From Bisporella sp. PMI_857 (taxonomy: Eukaryota; Ascomycota; Leotiomycetes; Helotiales; Helotiaceae), in the NCBI GenBank assembly GCA_021307315.1, contig JAJSPD010000032.1, positions 434,001 through 498,000 on the forward strand: a stretch of 64,000 nucleotides of DNA, read 5' to 3'. Positions 1 through 12,100 of this stretch are shown in pieces; position 1 is the first letter of the stretch; each line of letters starts with the position of its first letter. The notes below the pieces were generated by a model that made no database searches, was not told the origin of the DNA, and was given only the letters and a program-made list of their open reading frames with translations. Made by a program: the position numbers and the translations under genes.

Positions 1-869
1 CAGCTGCGAGAACATAAAATGCTCTGTAGGAATGTTGATACTTCTTCGCCGCGCTGTCGAAAATGGATTAGTTAGGATAGTTTAATTGTACCAATAAAGT
101 AGTCTTACAAAGCAATGACGAGGTATATGATGCCTGCCATAACACTGATCAGGGAGAGCAATCCGAGAGGAACTTTCGTCTTTACGTATTTCCTGAGATG
201 CACGCCTGTCATTGCATATTGGACCGCTAGAACGAATCTAGATGCCATCAAGAATAACGCTGCGAAATCGGTTAACATGAGCTAAAGTACATAGGACCCT
301 ACATAACCATACCTAAAGTTTGAAAGCTTTTGGAACCGTCCTTGACCATTTCTCCGTCGCCGGAAAATTTCTTGCCCTCGGTGTCATAATTGGGGCCAAC
401 TATAGACAATCCTACCATCACAGCTAAGTGGCAAGCTTTCGCAAGTCGTTCAAGCCAACTGTCAGCCATAAATCGGACATCGTACAGACTGGTTTGACAC
501 CACGTGAACCAGAGCACACAGAAAAAGCCGATATACGAAGTAAGAGCTTTCCTCGAGTTGACCTCGTGAACAGAGGTGAATGTCGTCAAATTGGCAACTA
601 ATAGGCGTTAGGACAGAGGAGATGTGGCCCATCACTCAGCTCGATACCATTGATGAGCACTTACCAAAGAAGAGATCGTAGAAGAGCTCGATAGTGGTCG
701 ACTCTTCATGCTTTATTAATTGAGGTATGTCCTCGGTGTAGTTTATTTGCTCATTGCTGTAGCTATCTTGGCTATGAAACTGAGGTTTGTGTTCCTCTGA
801 TCCATTCAGTGACGGAAAGGTGCTCCCCTTCTTCACAACCGGACTGCCAACCAACCTCAGCCGAGTCAT
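1..869 (-). CDS. LtrA-family (low temperature requirement A) membrane protein, 5' part, runs off the window
   Basis: This is the N-terminal part (about 231 residues) of a polytopic membrane protein of the fungal LtrA family; I know of no firmly established function for fungal members. On the minus strand the exons are 665-869, 313-597, 109-259 and <1-53, joined by GT-AG introns of 67, 53 and 55 bases, and every junction keeps frame. The joined product reads ELFYDLFFVANLTTF, then WFTWCQTSLYDVRF and SRFVLAVQYAMTGVHLRKY, the order typical of LtrA. The ATG at 869 is the only reasonable start before the conserved block. The first 40 residues are hydrophilic; the rest forms several membrane segments. 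The C-terminal half lies beyond base 1. A complete relative lies at 26910-29047 on the same strand. Confidence 0.82.
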
Positions 870-1337
870 CTTGACTCTCCTTCTGTACTACGAGAAGGAA
901 CGACCCAGAACACAAAATGCGGAAAATAAAAAAGAGCTCAAGCTGTTGAATCACAAATGGAGAAGGGATAAACAATGGAGGAAGACAACAAGCTTGGCGA
1001 GGGATGGGTTAAGTATATCTCAACCAGAGCCGGGAGCAGGTCAAGGTAAGAAGATGGGACTCCCCGCAAAATCCTTTGGATTGTACAGTCGTAACATGTC
1101 GCCCAAAACCCAACCAACAGGTCTGAGCCTTCCAACGGATTAAGCTGCACCACCAACACATTTTGCTGGCAATTTCCCAAGTTCGAGGGCGGCTTGGCGG
1201 CCCCAGGCTTTTAGGATTTTAGCTGGAGCTTCATCTTGAATCCAACACTGGGCAGGGTCGGGATGGCTTATGAGAGGCTGGATGATTTTGGGGGCTCCTT
1301 TCGGTTGTGTTGGGGTCAACTTGCTTGCCTGCATACA

Positions 1338-1375
1338 GTACATACATACATACATACATACATGCATACATACAT
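1338..1375. repeat. TACA tetranucleotide microsatellite
   Basis: About nine copies of TACA/CATA run from 1338 to 1375, with one interruption (CATGCATACA) near 1361-1367. It is non-coding and a typical length-polymorphic marker. Confidence 0.9.
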
Positions 1376-1402
1376 GGGTGTATTGCTTAACCTTTAGGTG
1401 GC

Positions 1403-1428
1403 CTAGGATTGAGGACTAGGATTGAGGA
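1403..1428. repeat. 13-base perfect tandem duplication
   Basis: The unit CTAGGATTGAGGA occurs twice back to back at 1403-1415 and 1416-1428. It lies in non-coding DNA just after the TACA repeat. Confidence 0.85.
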
Positions 1429-2515
1429 GGCATTTTCATCTGCAGGGGGAAGTGGAAGAAGCCAAGCCTCAATGCTTGTTTCCCTTAATTTAGCACAATT
1501 TTACTTCCACTAGCAACGCTGTTACTATACTTACTGTGCTGTTCCCATTCAGCCCCCCTGAATGGACCGCTAAATGATCAAAGCGTGCCTCACCAAACAG
1601 AACACCTTTAACATATCCATCACCCAACTGGAGGATTTCTCTGATGATAATCATGATGGTGAATCCTAAACGCTAAGTCGGAGGATTATCCTACAGAAAA
1701 GATGCTTCTGCCTACTTTACAGCAGTACATCTCCAGAAAGTCCACTGTCTCTCATTTCCCATAATATATTGCCCGCATACCAATTTCACGCATGTCTGCA
1801 GGCATAGCATACCCTACCGTGCTGACCCCCCAGATACCCGACAGTCCAGTATTAGCAAAACCTTCCACCCTTGCAGCTCTCTAACACGTCTCTCATCTTG
1901 AGCCGCCAACATGCATGTTTGAATTCCTTGTATCGCTGGATTCGTCTCAGCCTATTTGTTCTGGATGGAAAACAACCCAACGCATTTGCTCGAGGTCATG
2001 ACCTCCAAACACCACCAACCAACCTGTTGCTGCTGCTTTCAATCCAACACATGAGAGCGCGCCGTTCAAAGAGGAAACAAACAATCTAAAATCTGACGAC
2101 TCTGTAGATCCCGCTTTAAAACACCCAACAATTATGACTAAGATCAGCCATTTCGTTTATTCTGACCAGCGTCAGTTGGACTAGCAAACCCCCCTTGCGG
2201 TTGTACGGCTATGTCAGTGTCCATCAGCAAATCGTCTCTCTTGAAATTATCACACCTTGCCGCACGGGTCAATATCAGACCTCACCCAAGACTGCTTATT
2301 CCAGACCAACGCAAAGAACAGTTAGGATAATTCCCGACTCCTTCTCGTTCATTGGTCAATTCCCAAAGCCGAAGTTCTCAAACCCACAATTTCCACAAGG
2401 CTGATGGTCATCTTAGAATCCTTTTGCACGAAACCGTCAGCTAACTCAACGTCACTCAGCCGCAGCATTCCTATACATAAGCCGCTTCCCCAATCCATCC
2501 TACACTTTCCTACAA

Positions 2516-2575
2516 TCTATTTTGCCATATCTCCATCCTCCTCTTCCTTTTTTGCTTACACAGCCATCATACACT
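2516..2575 (+). promoter_or_regulatory. Pyrimidine-rich tract upstream of the PLAC8 gene
   Basis: A C/T-rich stretch lies 50-100 bases before the ATG at 2622. Tracts of this kind commonly sit at transcription starts of filamentous fungal genes. No TATA box was identified with confidence. Confidence 0.35.
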
Positions 2576-2621
2576 TTTCATATCCCACTTTTTCTTTAGC
2601 AATAGTTTCACAATATTCACT

Positions 2622-3234
2622 ATGTCTGGAACTCGGAAGTACAATAGCTCGCTCTTTGGATGCTGCACCCCAGTCCCACTTTGCTTCAAGGCTTGGTGCT
2701 GTCCCTGCCTCGTTTACGGGCGGAACCATTACCGCGCTGAACATGGGACAGACCAGGGATATGACACATGCAACGGCTGGTGTGCAGCTTATTGTGGACT
2801 CTTAGCAGTGGGTGGCTGGGGATGGATTCTTCAGTGCCTTACTAGAAGAGATATGCAACAGAGGATGAGTAAGTTTCGATATGTTTTCCAAGCAACACCA
2901 ATTTCCAAACTAACTGGTGATAGACCTCGAGGGTTCAGGCTGTGGCGCTTGCTGTGCATCATTCTGCTGCTCGTGCTGCGAATTGGTCCAAACTTCCAAA
3001 GAGCTTGACTACATAGCTCTGTCGCAAGGCAAAAGCCTCCCGCCTCAAGGATATCAGTCCCATCCTGGAATGGTTGCCGACCAGAAAGTTTCCGACCAAA
3101 CCAACGGTGTGCATAACACTAATGGTGTGCATTATGGTCAAGGACACCCAACACAACCCCAATTGGCGTTGACCCAGGGAGAGCAGTATCCTGTGTATAA
3201 CCAGCAGCCAGTTATGCATGCATCCATGAAGTAG
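2622..3234 (+). CDS. PLAC8-family cysteine-rich protein
   Basis: The product is 185 residues of the PLAC8 family, small cysteine-rich proteins linked in eukaryotes to cell-size control and to cadmium or calcium handling at membranes. Its role in fungi is not established. Exons are 2622-2868 and 2924-3234, with one 55-base GT-AG intron. Residues 12-35 hold the first cysteine cluster (FKAWCCPCLVYGRN), followed by the usual CNGWC-AAYC segment and, after the intron, GCGACCASFCCSCCELVQ. These are the two paired CC-type clusters that define the family. The tail from about residue 110 is polar, rich in Gln, Asn and His, and includes the near repeat TNGVHNTNGVH. The start follows the pyrimidine-rich tract and leaves only a short leader before the domain, as is usual. 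Confidence 0.9.
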
Positions 3235-4159
3235 AAAATGTTAGGAGAGGGTATGATTCAGCTGGCGGAGGTATCCCTGCTGTTAAAGTATAGCTATAGT
3301 GTATAAACGGTAATGTGTTTCTCAGGGAACGGAATTCGGGTTTGGCGTTGTGGTCTACGTTACCAGGAAGTCAATACATTAGTTACGAAGATGATAATCA
3401 TCAATTATATCCTTTGGTCAACCATATGGTCTCGACTGTCTTTTCAATGCGGGTGTGAGATACTAAAAAGCTTGATCAAATCACCCTCAATTACTTTTTT
3501 CTTCAACAGCCTGCAATAAATGTAATTAGTGCTTAACAAGAAAGCGTCAGTTGGTCATAATTGAGTGGAAACACTTGGCGAGATGTGAGTGAAGTTTATC
3601 TATAAGTTATTTATTAAGGCAATAACCAAGACGTGCTTTGCGTGAAAGCAAATTTTAGTACAACTACGATGATTAGATGTCTCAAACTGGAGAACCCAAG
3701 CGATTGCTTTTTTGGGGGCAAGCCTAGTTACAATTATAAGTATTTCTGATGGGATGTTGACGCTCTTTATTCATTCGGGCAGTTGGCAAAGCGTAGGCCA
3801 CGTTAGCGAGTGCAGGTGGCATTTAAAGATAGCTTACTGAAATACTAACATTATGAACATTCAATCTTGCCGATCATTGGCGAAGCATGTTCTCTTAAGT
3901 AGATGCAGGTTGCTGACTAACTAGAATTGCGTCTCATTTACAAGGTGTTCTTAGGAATGAACAAATCTACATGTATTTTGGCAATTAGCATTTATGGCGC
4001 ACGTCCCTTCATGTGACCTGCACGACGACGATATACCCGTGACTGTCGTGGAACATATAACCTCAATTTCGTTTCATTTTTTCCTTCTCCTTTTTGCTTT
4101 CTCTTCAATCTCCAAAACGACAGATATGCTTTGATGAACGGACAAAATTCAACATCGCG
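3235..4159. other. Intergenic region between PLAC8 and P450 genes
   Basis: This is AT-rich non-coding DNA. It should contain the 3' UTR of the PLAC8 gene and the promoter of the P450. A CT-rich tract at about 4070-4112 precedes the P450 start. I see no RNA gene or repeat here. Confidence 0.6.
4070..4112 (+). promoter_or_regulatory. CT-rich tract, probable transcription start area of the P450 gene
   Basis: Forty bases of nearly pure C/T lie about 50-90 bases before the ATG at 4160. An in-frame ATG at 4094 falls inside this tract, which argues that 4094 is not the real start. Confidence 0.35.
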
Positions 4160-5879
4160 ATGCCAGTAACACTGACGGATATCTTTCATGACCTTCTTAC
4201 ACAGGCTAAAAATGCACCGTACCTCACCACATTTACGGCTTGTTCTATTATTCTTCTATACACAAGACTCAAAAGCGGATATCTAAAATGGAAACATGAG
4301 AATGAGGTCGATGCTCCGAGCAAACCAATCCCAATATTACCTTACTGGATCCCATATCTGGGGCACGGCCCAGAATTTGGCTGGTCTTTTGATGACCTGC
4401 TTACCCGAGGACGGTTTGTCTCCTGACAAGGAAACCCTCAAGCATAAACCATCATCTACTGACGGACTCGGCAGAAAGAAAACAAAAGATGGCATCTTCG
4501 GCCTCACCATGCTTGGTTCCCAGCACTACATGGTTTTGATGCCATCTCTCGCAAAGGAATTCTTCCTTCAACGTCCAAACGTACTCTCAGGCGACGAGTT
4601 CCTTTTCTGGCTCCACGATAAGTACTTCGGGGATGGTGGCGCCGCGAAGGCGTTTCCTCCTGAGGACTTCCGTACCCTACATCGCACACTAAATACCCTC
4701 ATGAGAGAGCCTTTCCTTTCGGTCGCTGCGAACAAGCTCGTCCGGCTTGTAGAGGAGAAGACTCCGTCCCTTCTTTCTGTCTTGCACTCACCAGAGAAGC
4801 AGCATCTTTGGGAAAGCGCTGCACAGGCGGAAATCCGCGGGGACGAGGTAGAAGTTGAGCTCTTCGAGCTAACCATGAACTTCGTCGGCGATCTGGCCGG
4901 TGAGGTGATGACGGGAAAAGCTTTTCTAGAGAACAACCCCCACGTCCTGCCTGATCTTTTTGAGTTCGATTCCAGCTTTAACGCCCTTCTCACAGGCATT
5001 CCGCACCTCACACCCGGTCTTGCCAAAGCGTTATCAGCACGCACGCGTCTAAATGCCGCTTTTTCAGAATGGAACAAGGCCGTGAGAGCTTACTTGAATA
5101 GTGAGGACTTGGAGTACAAGTGGCAAGACCTCTCTGACGTATCTGAGACAATGAAAGTGCGCATTCAAACCCTGCAAAATATCCATTCCTCTGAGGAATT
5201 CACAACCGTGAGCTCCGTGGCCCTCTACTGGGCTCTCATGATCAACGCGAACAAGATCACTTTCTGGATGCTATACAGCATCATTTCTTCACCCTCACTA
5301 TTGTCCTCTATCCTCGACGAAATCAACCCTTTTGCTTCTCTTTCTCAGGATGGGAAACTAAGCATCGACCTGGAAGGATTAAGGTCGTGCCAGCTGTTTA
5401 AAGCGACGTTCTTTGAGACGCTAAGGGTATACACAGCAGGAACGTCCTACAAAAAAGTCCTTCAGCCACTCACGCTGACCGAGAGCCCCGAAGATGCTAT
5501 TTTGTTCAACAAGCCGCGCCCGCAATCGTACCATATTCCCGCCGGCTCATTCCTCGTTATCCCACATGCGACGATGCAAATGGATCCGAGGGTCTGGTCC
5601 GACCCGAAGAAATTTGACCCAGAGAGGTTTCTCGTTGATGGAGAAAGAGGTAAGGAGGCCGATGTGCGGCATCTGAATGCGTTTGGGGGTGGACATACGA
5701 TTTGTAAGGGAAGGTACTTTGCGGAGAGGGAGGTTCTTACTTTTGTGGCGGGCCTGTTGGTGAGCTGGGAGTTTATGCCGATTGCTGGACAATGGTTGGT
5801 GCCTCACAAGAGATACAACGGAACAGGGAGTGCGAGCCCGAAGGAGCAAGTCAGGGTCAGAATGCGGAGGAAGTGGTGA
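4160..5879 (+). CDS. Cytochrome P450, CYP7/CYP8-like
   Basis: The product is a 552-residue heme-thiolate enzyme, probably anchored in the ER by the hydrophobic stretch around residues 20-36. Exons are 4160-4413 and 4475-5879. The 61-base intron (GTTTGT donor, CTGAC branch, CGGCAG acceptor) removes what would otherwise look like a frameshift and joins LLTRGR to KKTKDGIFGLTMLG. The heme loop FGGGHTICKGR (about 488-498, Cys495) and the K-helix ETLR are intact. The I-helix reads WALMINANKITFW instead of the usual AGxDT, resembling the CYP7A1 and CYP8A1 I-helix pattern. Fungal relatives are often labelled sterol 7-alpha-hydroxylase or prostacyclin-synthase-like; the substrate here is unknown. No biosynthetic partner genes adjoin it, so a secondary-metabolite role is not supported. 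Confidence 0.88.
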
Positions 5880-6313
5880 TGTTGTGACAAGGAAACAGCT
5901 TATGGGTTTAAAGATGGGATGTGAACAAGCTTATCTGACTTTCTGAAATTGGTATAATATATCCAAAGGATAGCTTTTTATGAAACCTTTAGCGGGGCGG
6001 TTTTCTACAGCGCCTATCCTACGCTAACGAGGATGCTCCGAATAATGCAACCTCTTTGCCATTTAAGTGAATATTGTACGCCAGGCAAAATCACAAGGCT
6101 GGCCAATCAAAAACAACAATTCCGAAAACAACTTGCTAAACTATATATATCCATTTAGGCAAACAAAACGCAACAAATACAGCAGGCGGCCCCGAAAAGG
6201 TTCAGGTCAAACTGTGTTTGGGGATATGAACTCTGGTCTTCGAATCTCGCTAGCTCGGTTACAGCGACGCATCGGATTATCGACAAGCAAATAAACTCAG
6301 TTCGTCTGGTTTC

Positions 6314-6340
6314 CTTCAGACCCCTCGAGGGGTCCTGAAG
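6314..6340. repeat. Near-perfect palindrome followed by T runs
   Basis: A 14-base perfect palindrome (ACCCCTCGAGGGGT, 6320-6333) is flanked by CTTCAG and, after one bulged C, CTGAAG. Together they form a 20-pair hairpin. TTTT and TTTTT runs follow at 6341 and 6348. The shape recalls the 3' end of an RNA polymerase III transcript, but no RNA family was recognised upstream. Confidence 0.7.
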
Positions 6341-7564
6341 TTTTGCTCTTTTTCTCGTTGTAGCTGGGGGTTTTTGGGAAGAGAGTTGGTATTGGTATGA
6401 CTAATATGGGAATGTTGGGTTCGCTATCGTGGGTTGAGAGTGAATGGCGTGGTTGAGGAGGCTTTGATGTTGTTTCATTAACAGTAGCTCTCAGTATGAT
6501 ATGGCGGTCTCAGCTCTGAAATACCCTTGTTTGGAATCAGCACATTTAGGGAATTTTATTAGATGAATTCATGGATTTGTAATTCAGAAAGAATCCTGTA
6601 AAGGCTAAGCTCTAGCTGCTGTTAGCAACCGAAAATGCTGTCGAATCTATCTCCATTAATGCCTCGAACTTTCCCGAAGGAGGCCAAAAAAACTAGAGGC
6701 TCGGACTAAGAAGCAAGTTGGATGAAGAATCACGTAGCAAGATATGGTTTTGATGCGGAGACCAGCCGGAGGAAAAATTCGATCAGGCTAAGAAGTATGT
6801 GATATGAAGGAAGCTCCATCTACAATACTCGTGAGATCTCGTAAGGTGTGATTTATTGTATGCGTATTCCTCCTGGCCCTGTTCATATAGCCGTCGTTCG
6901 TGGCTGTCATGGTCATTTTCCGCGTCCTTTGTGGGCCATAATCTCTGGAAGGATTCCGTCATGGAACTTTCGATTATCTCGCGTCTTGGAATCGAAGTTG
7001 CCACCTGGACACATGGTTGGTATGACACATGCAATGCATATCAATTCTGTTATTGTGTCGATGGCACGAGAATAGATATATCGAATCATGACAGATGACG
7101 GATCTAAGATTCCATGCACCTACACAGCGGCTTCTTACCCTATTTGGGAGATTTGACCTTCTTATATCACATGCGTTACGCTATCGCCACTGACGTGACA
7201 CTCAAGCAGTATATCAAATTTCTTATATGACCTGTTGACCCACATCAATCTTGAGACAGGTGCTCTGTATGAAACCATTGCTGTCTTCGGCCACCAAACG
7301 CCCTTGTTGGTATGATTTGGCTCCAGTTTGTTGGTGAGAGCGGACCATAGCCCATTTAACCCTATGCAATGAAAAATCAGTGTTGAATTATAGGAGCCTA
7401 CCTCCAGCTTATCAAGATATTTGGATTGTGTCTGATAGTTGAACGCGTTGAAGATTAAATGCCGGATATGTCACTCCAAAGGAGAGATTCTTAGGGGCGT
7501 AAGTGTGGGTGGCGCATAGGGGACGAATGCAAATCCGTGAAGTCTAAGAGCGGATGCTACAAGA

Positions 7565-7604
7565 GAGCTTCTAGCTCAGCAGTTGCGCGAATCTCTAGAA
7601 GCTC
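7565..7604. repeat. 10-base perfect inverted repeat
   Basis: GAGCTTCTAG at 7565-7574 is matched by CTAGAAGCTC at 7595-7604, with a 20-base loop. It lies in the gene-poor stretch and its function is unknown. Confidence 0.7.
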
Positions 7605-9187
7605 ACCTAAAAATTAAATAGACTGTTTGGCGGTCCTAACTTGTTCATTGTCTTGATCAGTATAGGATAGTTCGTGCAGGAATCACCTCAGGGATTGAGG
7701 AAAAAGACACTAGTGGATATACGAGAAGGACATTGAGAAAAGAGTCATGCGTTTACTTATGAGCGACCTTAGCGAAGAGTGCTGTTATCAGAATATTCAA
7801 GGTTTCTGGACAGTAATGTTCAGTATATTGCCGCAAAATCCAGGCAATTCAAGCGGCCATCTGCAATAGCAATCAAGTCGCCGTAGATCTTGCCCAAATA
7901 TTGAAATAGACAGCCAGGGAAACGTGCCAGAAGCCATACTCGAATAACCACAGGAAGGGTTTTGATAGGGGACCCCTGACTGGATTTAGATATTCTCTGT
8001 GTATCGATTACAGGTTGAGCATTAGAAAATCGCATGTCTTGGCCAAACAACAAATGGGGTTCTCCTTAACTATGTCATCTGATTGAGAGCTTCTCGCACT
8101 TCTACTAGAGTAGTCAGGGCCATCGTGAACTACTTCTTGATAGAAAGCTCGAGCAGGTCTCGCTTTACTTCAAAGCGCCTCCATAATATGGACAACAAGG
8201 ATGTATATCCACTTCACATGCCCTTCACCGAGGGCTGATTATGCATATAGTCAATATCCAAAACCCTATAACCGTGAGACTGTCAAAACAATCTGCACAA
8301 CGGTAGGCAGAGGCTTTACAGCACAATGAAGAACCCATGTCATTCTTCCACAGAACCTCAAGTATAACATACATCTACAGTTACACAAACCGAATACTTT
8401 CGATTGTAACCGTTTTTCCCAGTCAAACAGCACGAGCGTTGGACATGTAACCAAAATATAGTCTAAAGACAGATTTACACAATGCTGTGGTTTGAGAGTT
8501 CAAATAAATCAACGTGATTTGAAGACCAAATTGATCAAGAAATGAACACTAAACAAACATAATAAAAAATGATTTTAAATGTGATACAACCAACGTGTGA
8601 GCCCCATGCACGGATTAATATTTAGGCAATTTGATCTTTTCAACACTTTCAGAAAGCTCTTTAGACTGGGAGATTCCATACATATCTGATCATAGAAGTA
8701 CGTGAGGCGAAGGCTTTGTAGTGTATTTTCAGAATGCGAAGCATTTCTGGTTTAGGACTAAAGTGGTACTATCACGTTGACGACAGCATGAAGCGACCGT
8801 TGAAAACAGGGTTTATTCATAAGTCTCCAAATTACGGCAACCGAGATGCACCCACTTTTCAGAAGCCAGGAGTCGGGCTTCAGGTAATCAAATTATCATT
8901 GCAACGACAGTGTTATCCATAGACTTGCGGTTACTGCATAATATTAATCGCTGGCGCAGATAGATGAGTCAGTACTTCAGCTTCTGACGAAGACAATAAA
9001 TACCCTTCTCCCGACGGTACCGAAAATATCACAGCCCTGTCGACGTCAGCCCGCGGGAACCACTACAATATCTCGAAGGCGACCAAAATTTTGCATGGAG
9101 CAATCCTGACAGCGGTTCACAGGACAGGAGAACCCTGGGATCAATTGATAATAAAGGCGGCTGGCTACCTCGGACTAAGTTTTGAGA

Positions 9188-12100
9188 ATGGGGTTCCTTG
9201 GGGTATACAAGGCCATTTACGATTATGTGCCGCAAGGGGAATCAGAGCTCGCGATCACAGATGGAGATCTGCTGTATGTGCTAGAAAAGAGTCAAGAGGA
9301 TGACTGGTGGAAGGCAAAGAAGAAGGCGTCTGACGCCGATGATGACGAGCCTGTTGGGCTGATACCAAACAACTATGTCGAGGAGGTATGCATTTTGAGT
9401 AAATATGTTGTCTGGCTATAGTCGCGCACTCGTATATCAGAGCCTGCGCTACTATGCCCATCCTCCTCCCAGTCATGGGAAGTGAATTGAGGAGGACGTT
9501 ATATGCTGACATTTTATACCAGGCCCAACCGCTACACCATGCCCGTGCTCTATTCGATTACACAAGACAGACTGATGAGGAGGTGTCTTTTACCGAAAAT
9601 GCGAAACTGGAAGTTTTTGATACTTCAGACCCAGAATGGACCTTGGTTGGTGTAGACGGAGATTTCGGGTTTGCACCAGCAAACTACATAGAAGTCGAAG
9701 ATGAGACAGCACCCTCAGGACCAGCTCCACCGTCCCTTCCAAGGCGTCCAGCTCAGCCAGAAGAGCAGCCTGATGTGCCAGAGCCTGCGAGCCCTGTACG
9801 TAATCCCGCAGCGGCAATAGCAGGAATCATGACAAACAAGAGAGCCTCCGTCCCTCAATATACCCCCGAAGCATCCGATGAGGACGAAGCTCCTACACCT
9901 TCACTTCCTGCCCGCCCAACGCTACCGCCACTACCAGCTAGAGCTCCTCAGCCCCAATCCCGCGGCCAACTGTCACCAGCCTCTCCCCGTGAAACACCGA
10001 CTTCTCAACCGTACAGCCGAACCTCGCATAGGGACGACGACGATGATGATTACCCGCCAATTCAATCGCCAGGTGGATTTCACATGTACAATATCAATGA
10101 AATGGTTTCAGTAATGGGCAAGCGGAAGAAAATGCCAACAACTTTGGGGGTGAATCTTGCAACAGGCGTGATTCTGCTTGCGCCTGCGAAGGCCCGAGAT
10201 GGTCCAGAGCAAAAATGGACAGCAGAAAAAATGACACATTATTCTATCGAAGGCAAACATGTGTTCATAGAACTAGTAAGACCTAGTAAAAGCCTTGATC
10301 TTCACGCAGGAGCAAAAGACACAGCTCAAGAAATCGTCAGCGCTCTAGGGGAGCTTGCAGGTGCAGTCAGGGCGGAGGGGTTGCTTCAGATGAGCTTACC
10401 TGGAGAACAGAAGAAAGGTCAAATGTTATATGAGTTTATGGCTCAGGGCGATGATGAAGTTACCGTGGCAGTTGGGGATGAGGTTATTATTCTTGATGAT
10501 ACGAAAAGCGAGGAGTGGTGGCAAGTCCGCAGGCTGAAGAATGGAAAGGAAGGTGTGGTACCTAGTAGTTATGTGGAAGTTACTGGGGCGGTTCAAACAC
10601 CGAGCTCAGCATCAGGAATCAACGCCGGCAAATCAACAATTGAGCAGAACAGGCTGGAAGAAGAACGACTCGCAAAGGAATCCTTAAAGGTAGCGCGGAG
10701 AGATGATGATGCCAGAGGGTCAGAGGTAGGCCCTGGAGTTCGCCTTCCCGAAAGGGGTAGTAGTTTATCGGCTCAAAACAATAATAACAATCATGGTCAA
10801 CAGAGAAGTAGGCAAACAAACGGACGGGGCGATGGCCAATCTCGACAGCCGAAGTCAAGTAAGTTGTGGATCTCTCTCAATTTGTCCATGAAGAGTGCTG
10901 ATCATAAAATAGAGCCCGACTCGACAAAGATTCGTCAATGGAGCGACCGGTCGAAAACTTTTAGCGTTGAAGCCCAATTTTTAGGTCTCAAAGACGGCAA
11001 AATAAACCTACACAAATTGAACGGAGTGAAGATCGCAGTTCCTGTGGCCAAGATGTCTGTCGAGGATCTTGAGTATGTGGAGAGGGTTACGGGAGTCTCT
11101 CTTGATGAAGATAAGCCTCTTTCAGATATCAAAAAGCAACGATCACGAAGAGAACCTTCCAAAGAAGATTCTTCCAATGCTAGTGCTGGTGCCACCATTG
11201 AGAAAAAACCAGAATATGATTGGTTTTCATTCTTCTTATCTTGCGATGTCGCAGTGGGCCTTTGTGAGCGTTATGCCCAGACGTTTCACAGAGATTCCAT
11301 GGATGAAAGTGTGCTGTCTGACGTCGATGCTACTGTTCTTCGCACACTTGGAATACGTGAAGGCGATATCATCAAAATCATGAGATTTCTCGATAAGAAA
11401 TTTGGTCGTCCTGGAGGTAAGCGAAATGTAAGTTTTGGTGGAGAAGACGTTCTGTCGCCAGATGGAGAGTCCTCAGGAGGCCTCTTTTCTGGGCCAGGTG
11501 GCACTTTACGAAATAATACTAGGAAGGGCCGACCAGCTCCTGCTGTGCAGACAAACGATGTCGTGGATCCTAAGGCGTTCTCGCAAGAGCCAAAGTCAGC
11601 ACGATCGGAAGGTATTCCTACGCCTCTGGCATCCGCGCCTGCCCCAGCGAAAAAGGATCCTGCTAGAAGTGGCTTTGATGACGATGCATGGGATGTGAAG
11701 CCTTCGAAACAGGAGCAGGCACCAACTTCCCAGGCAGCTCAACCGACTCCAACCACAGCCCCAGCTTCAACTCCGACACCTCAAGCGCCCACCCTGACAG
11801 GCTCAATGCAAGAGCTCTCATTACTTTCGCAGCCCCTCGAGCCAACAAAAACACAGCCAGCAGCTCCAGCACCACAACCGCAGTTCCAAGTTCAGCAAAC
11901 TCAACCTCAAGTACAAACACCCGCACCACAGACTCAACCCCAGCCACCACAAGTGACCCCGTCATTCTTCCAAGGCATCGGAGGACAGCAAACCGGCCTG
12001 CCACAGCAGCAGCAGAATGTGGCACCGAGCCAGTTCACTCCGGTCACTTTACCACAAAACATCGCTCGTCAACGGCCAACGCCTCCACAACAGTTACAAT

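Larger units (their letters stand above)
870..2621. other. Intergenic region between LtrA-like and PLAC8 genes (divergent promoters)
   Basis: No supported gene. The ORFs here have no recognisable domain and no conserved splice partners. The stretch holds a TACA microsatellite, a 13-base tandem duplication and, near its right end, pyrimidine-rich DNA before the PLAC8 start. It probably carries the divergent promoters of the two flanking genes. Confidence 0.6.
5880..9187. other. Gene-poor stretch of 3.3 kb between P450 and SLA1
   Basis: I found no supported gene. Short ORFs at 6067-6294, 6783-7119, 7820-8053 and 8734-8922 show no domain, no credible splice partners and no family resemblance. 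The stretch holds two inverted repeats (6314-6340 and 7565-7604). The last 300 bases, with GC-rich blocks near 9010-9060, are the likely SLA1 promoter. It could be old degenerate DNA, a regulatory region or a site of non-coding RNA. Confidence 0.5.

Noticed and set aside
787..1143. 118-codon ORF opposite the start of the LtrA-like gene
   Set aside because: It overlaps the LtrA first exon and promoter and has no domain.
4414..4474. Apparent frameshift inside the P450 gene
   Set aside because: A 61-base intron with GTTTGT donor, CTGAC branch and CAG acceptor restores frame and family sequence.
4160..5879. Secondary-metabolite cluster around the P450 or the questin-oxidase-like gene
   Set aside because: They are 46 kb apart, and no polyketide synthase, NRPS, terpene synthase or cluster regulator is present.
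6180..6300. Possible tRNA around TTCGAATC at about 6238
   Set aside because: Stems on either side of the T-loop-like sequence do not pair on either strand.
8150..8240. Faint ankyrin-like wording (NMDNKDVYPLH) in one frame
   Set aside because: It is too short, is broken by stops, and shows no repeat periodicity.
10859..10912. SLA1 residues encoded by 10859-10912 as real coding sequence
   Set aside because: The segment is a 54-base GT-AG intron; removing it joins KSS to KPDSTKIRQW as expected for the family.
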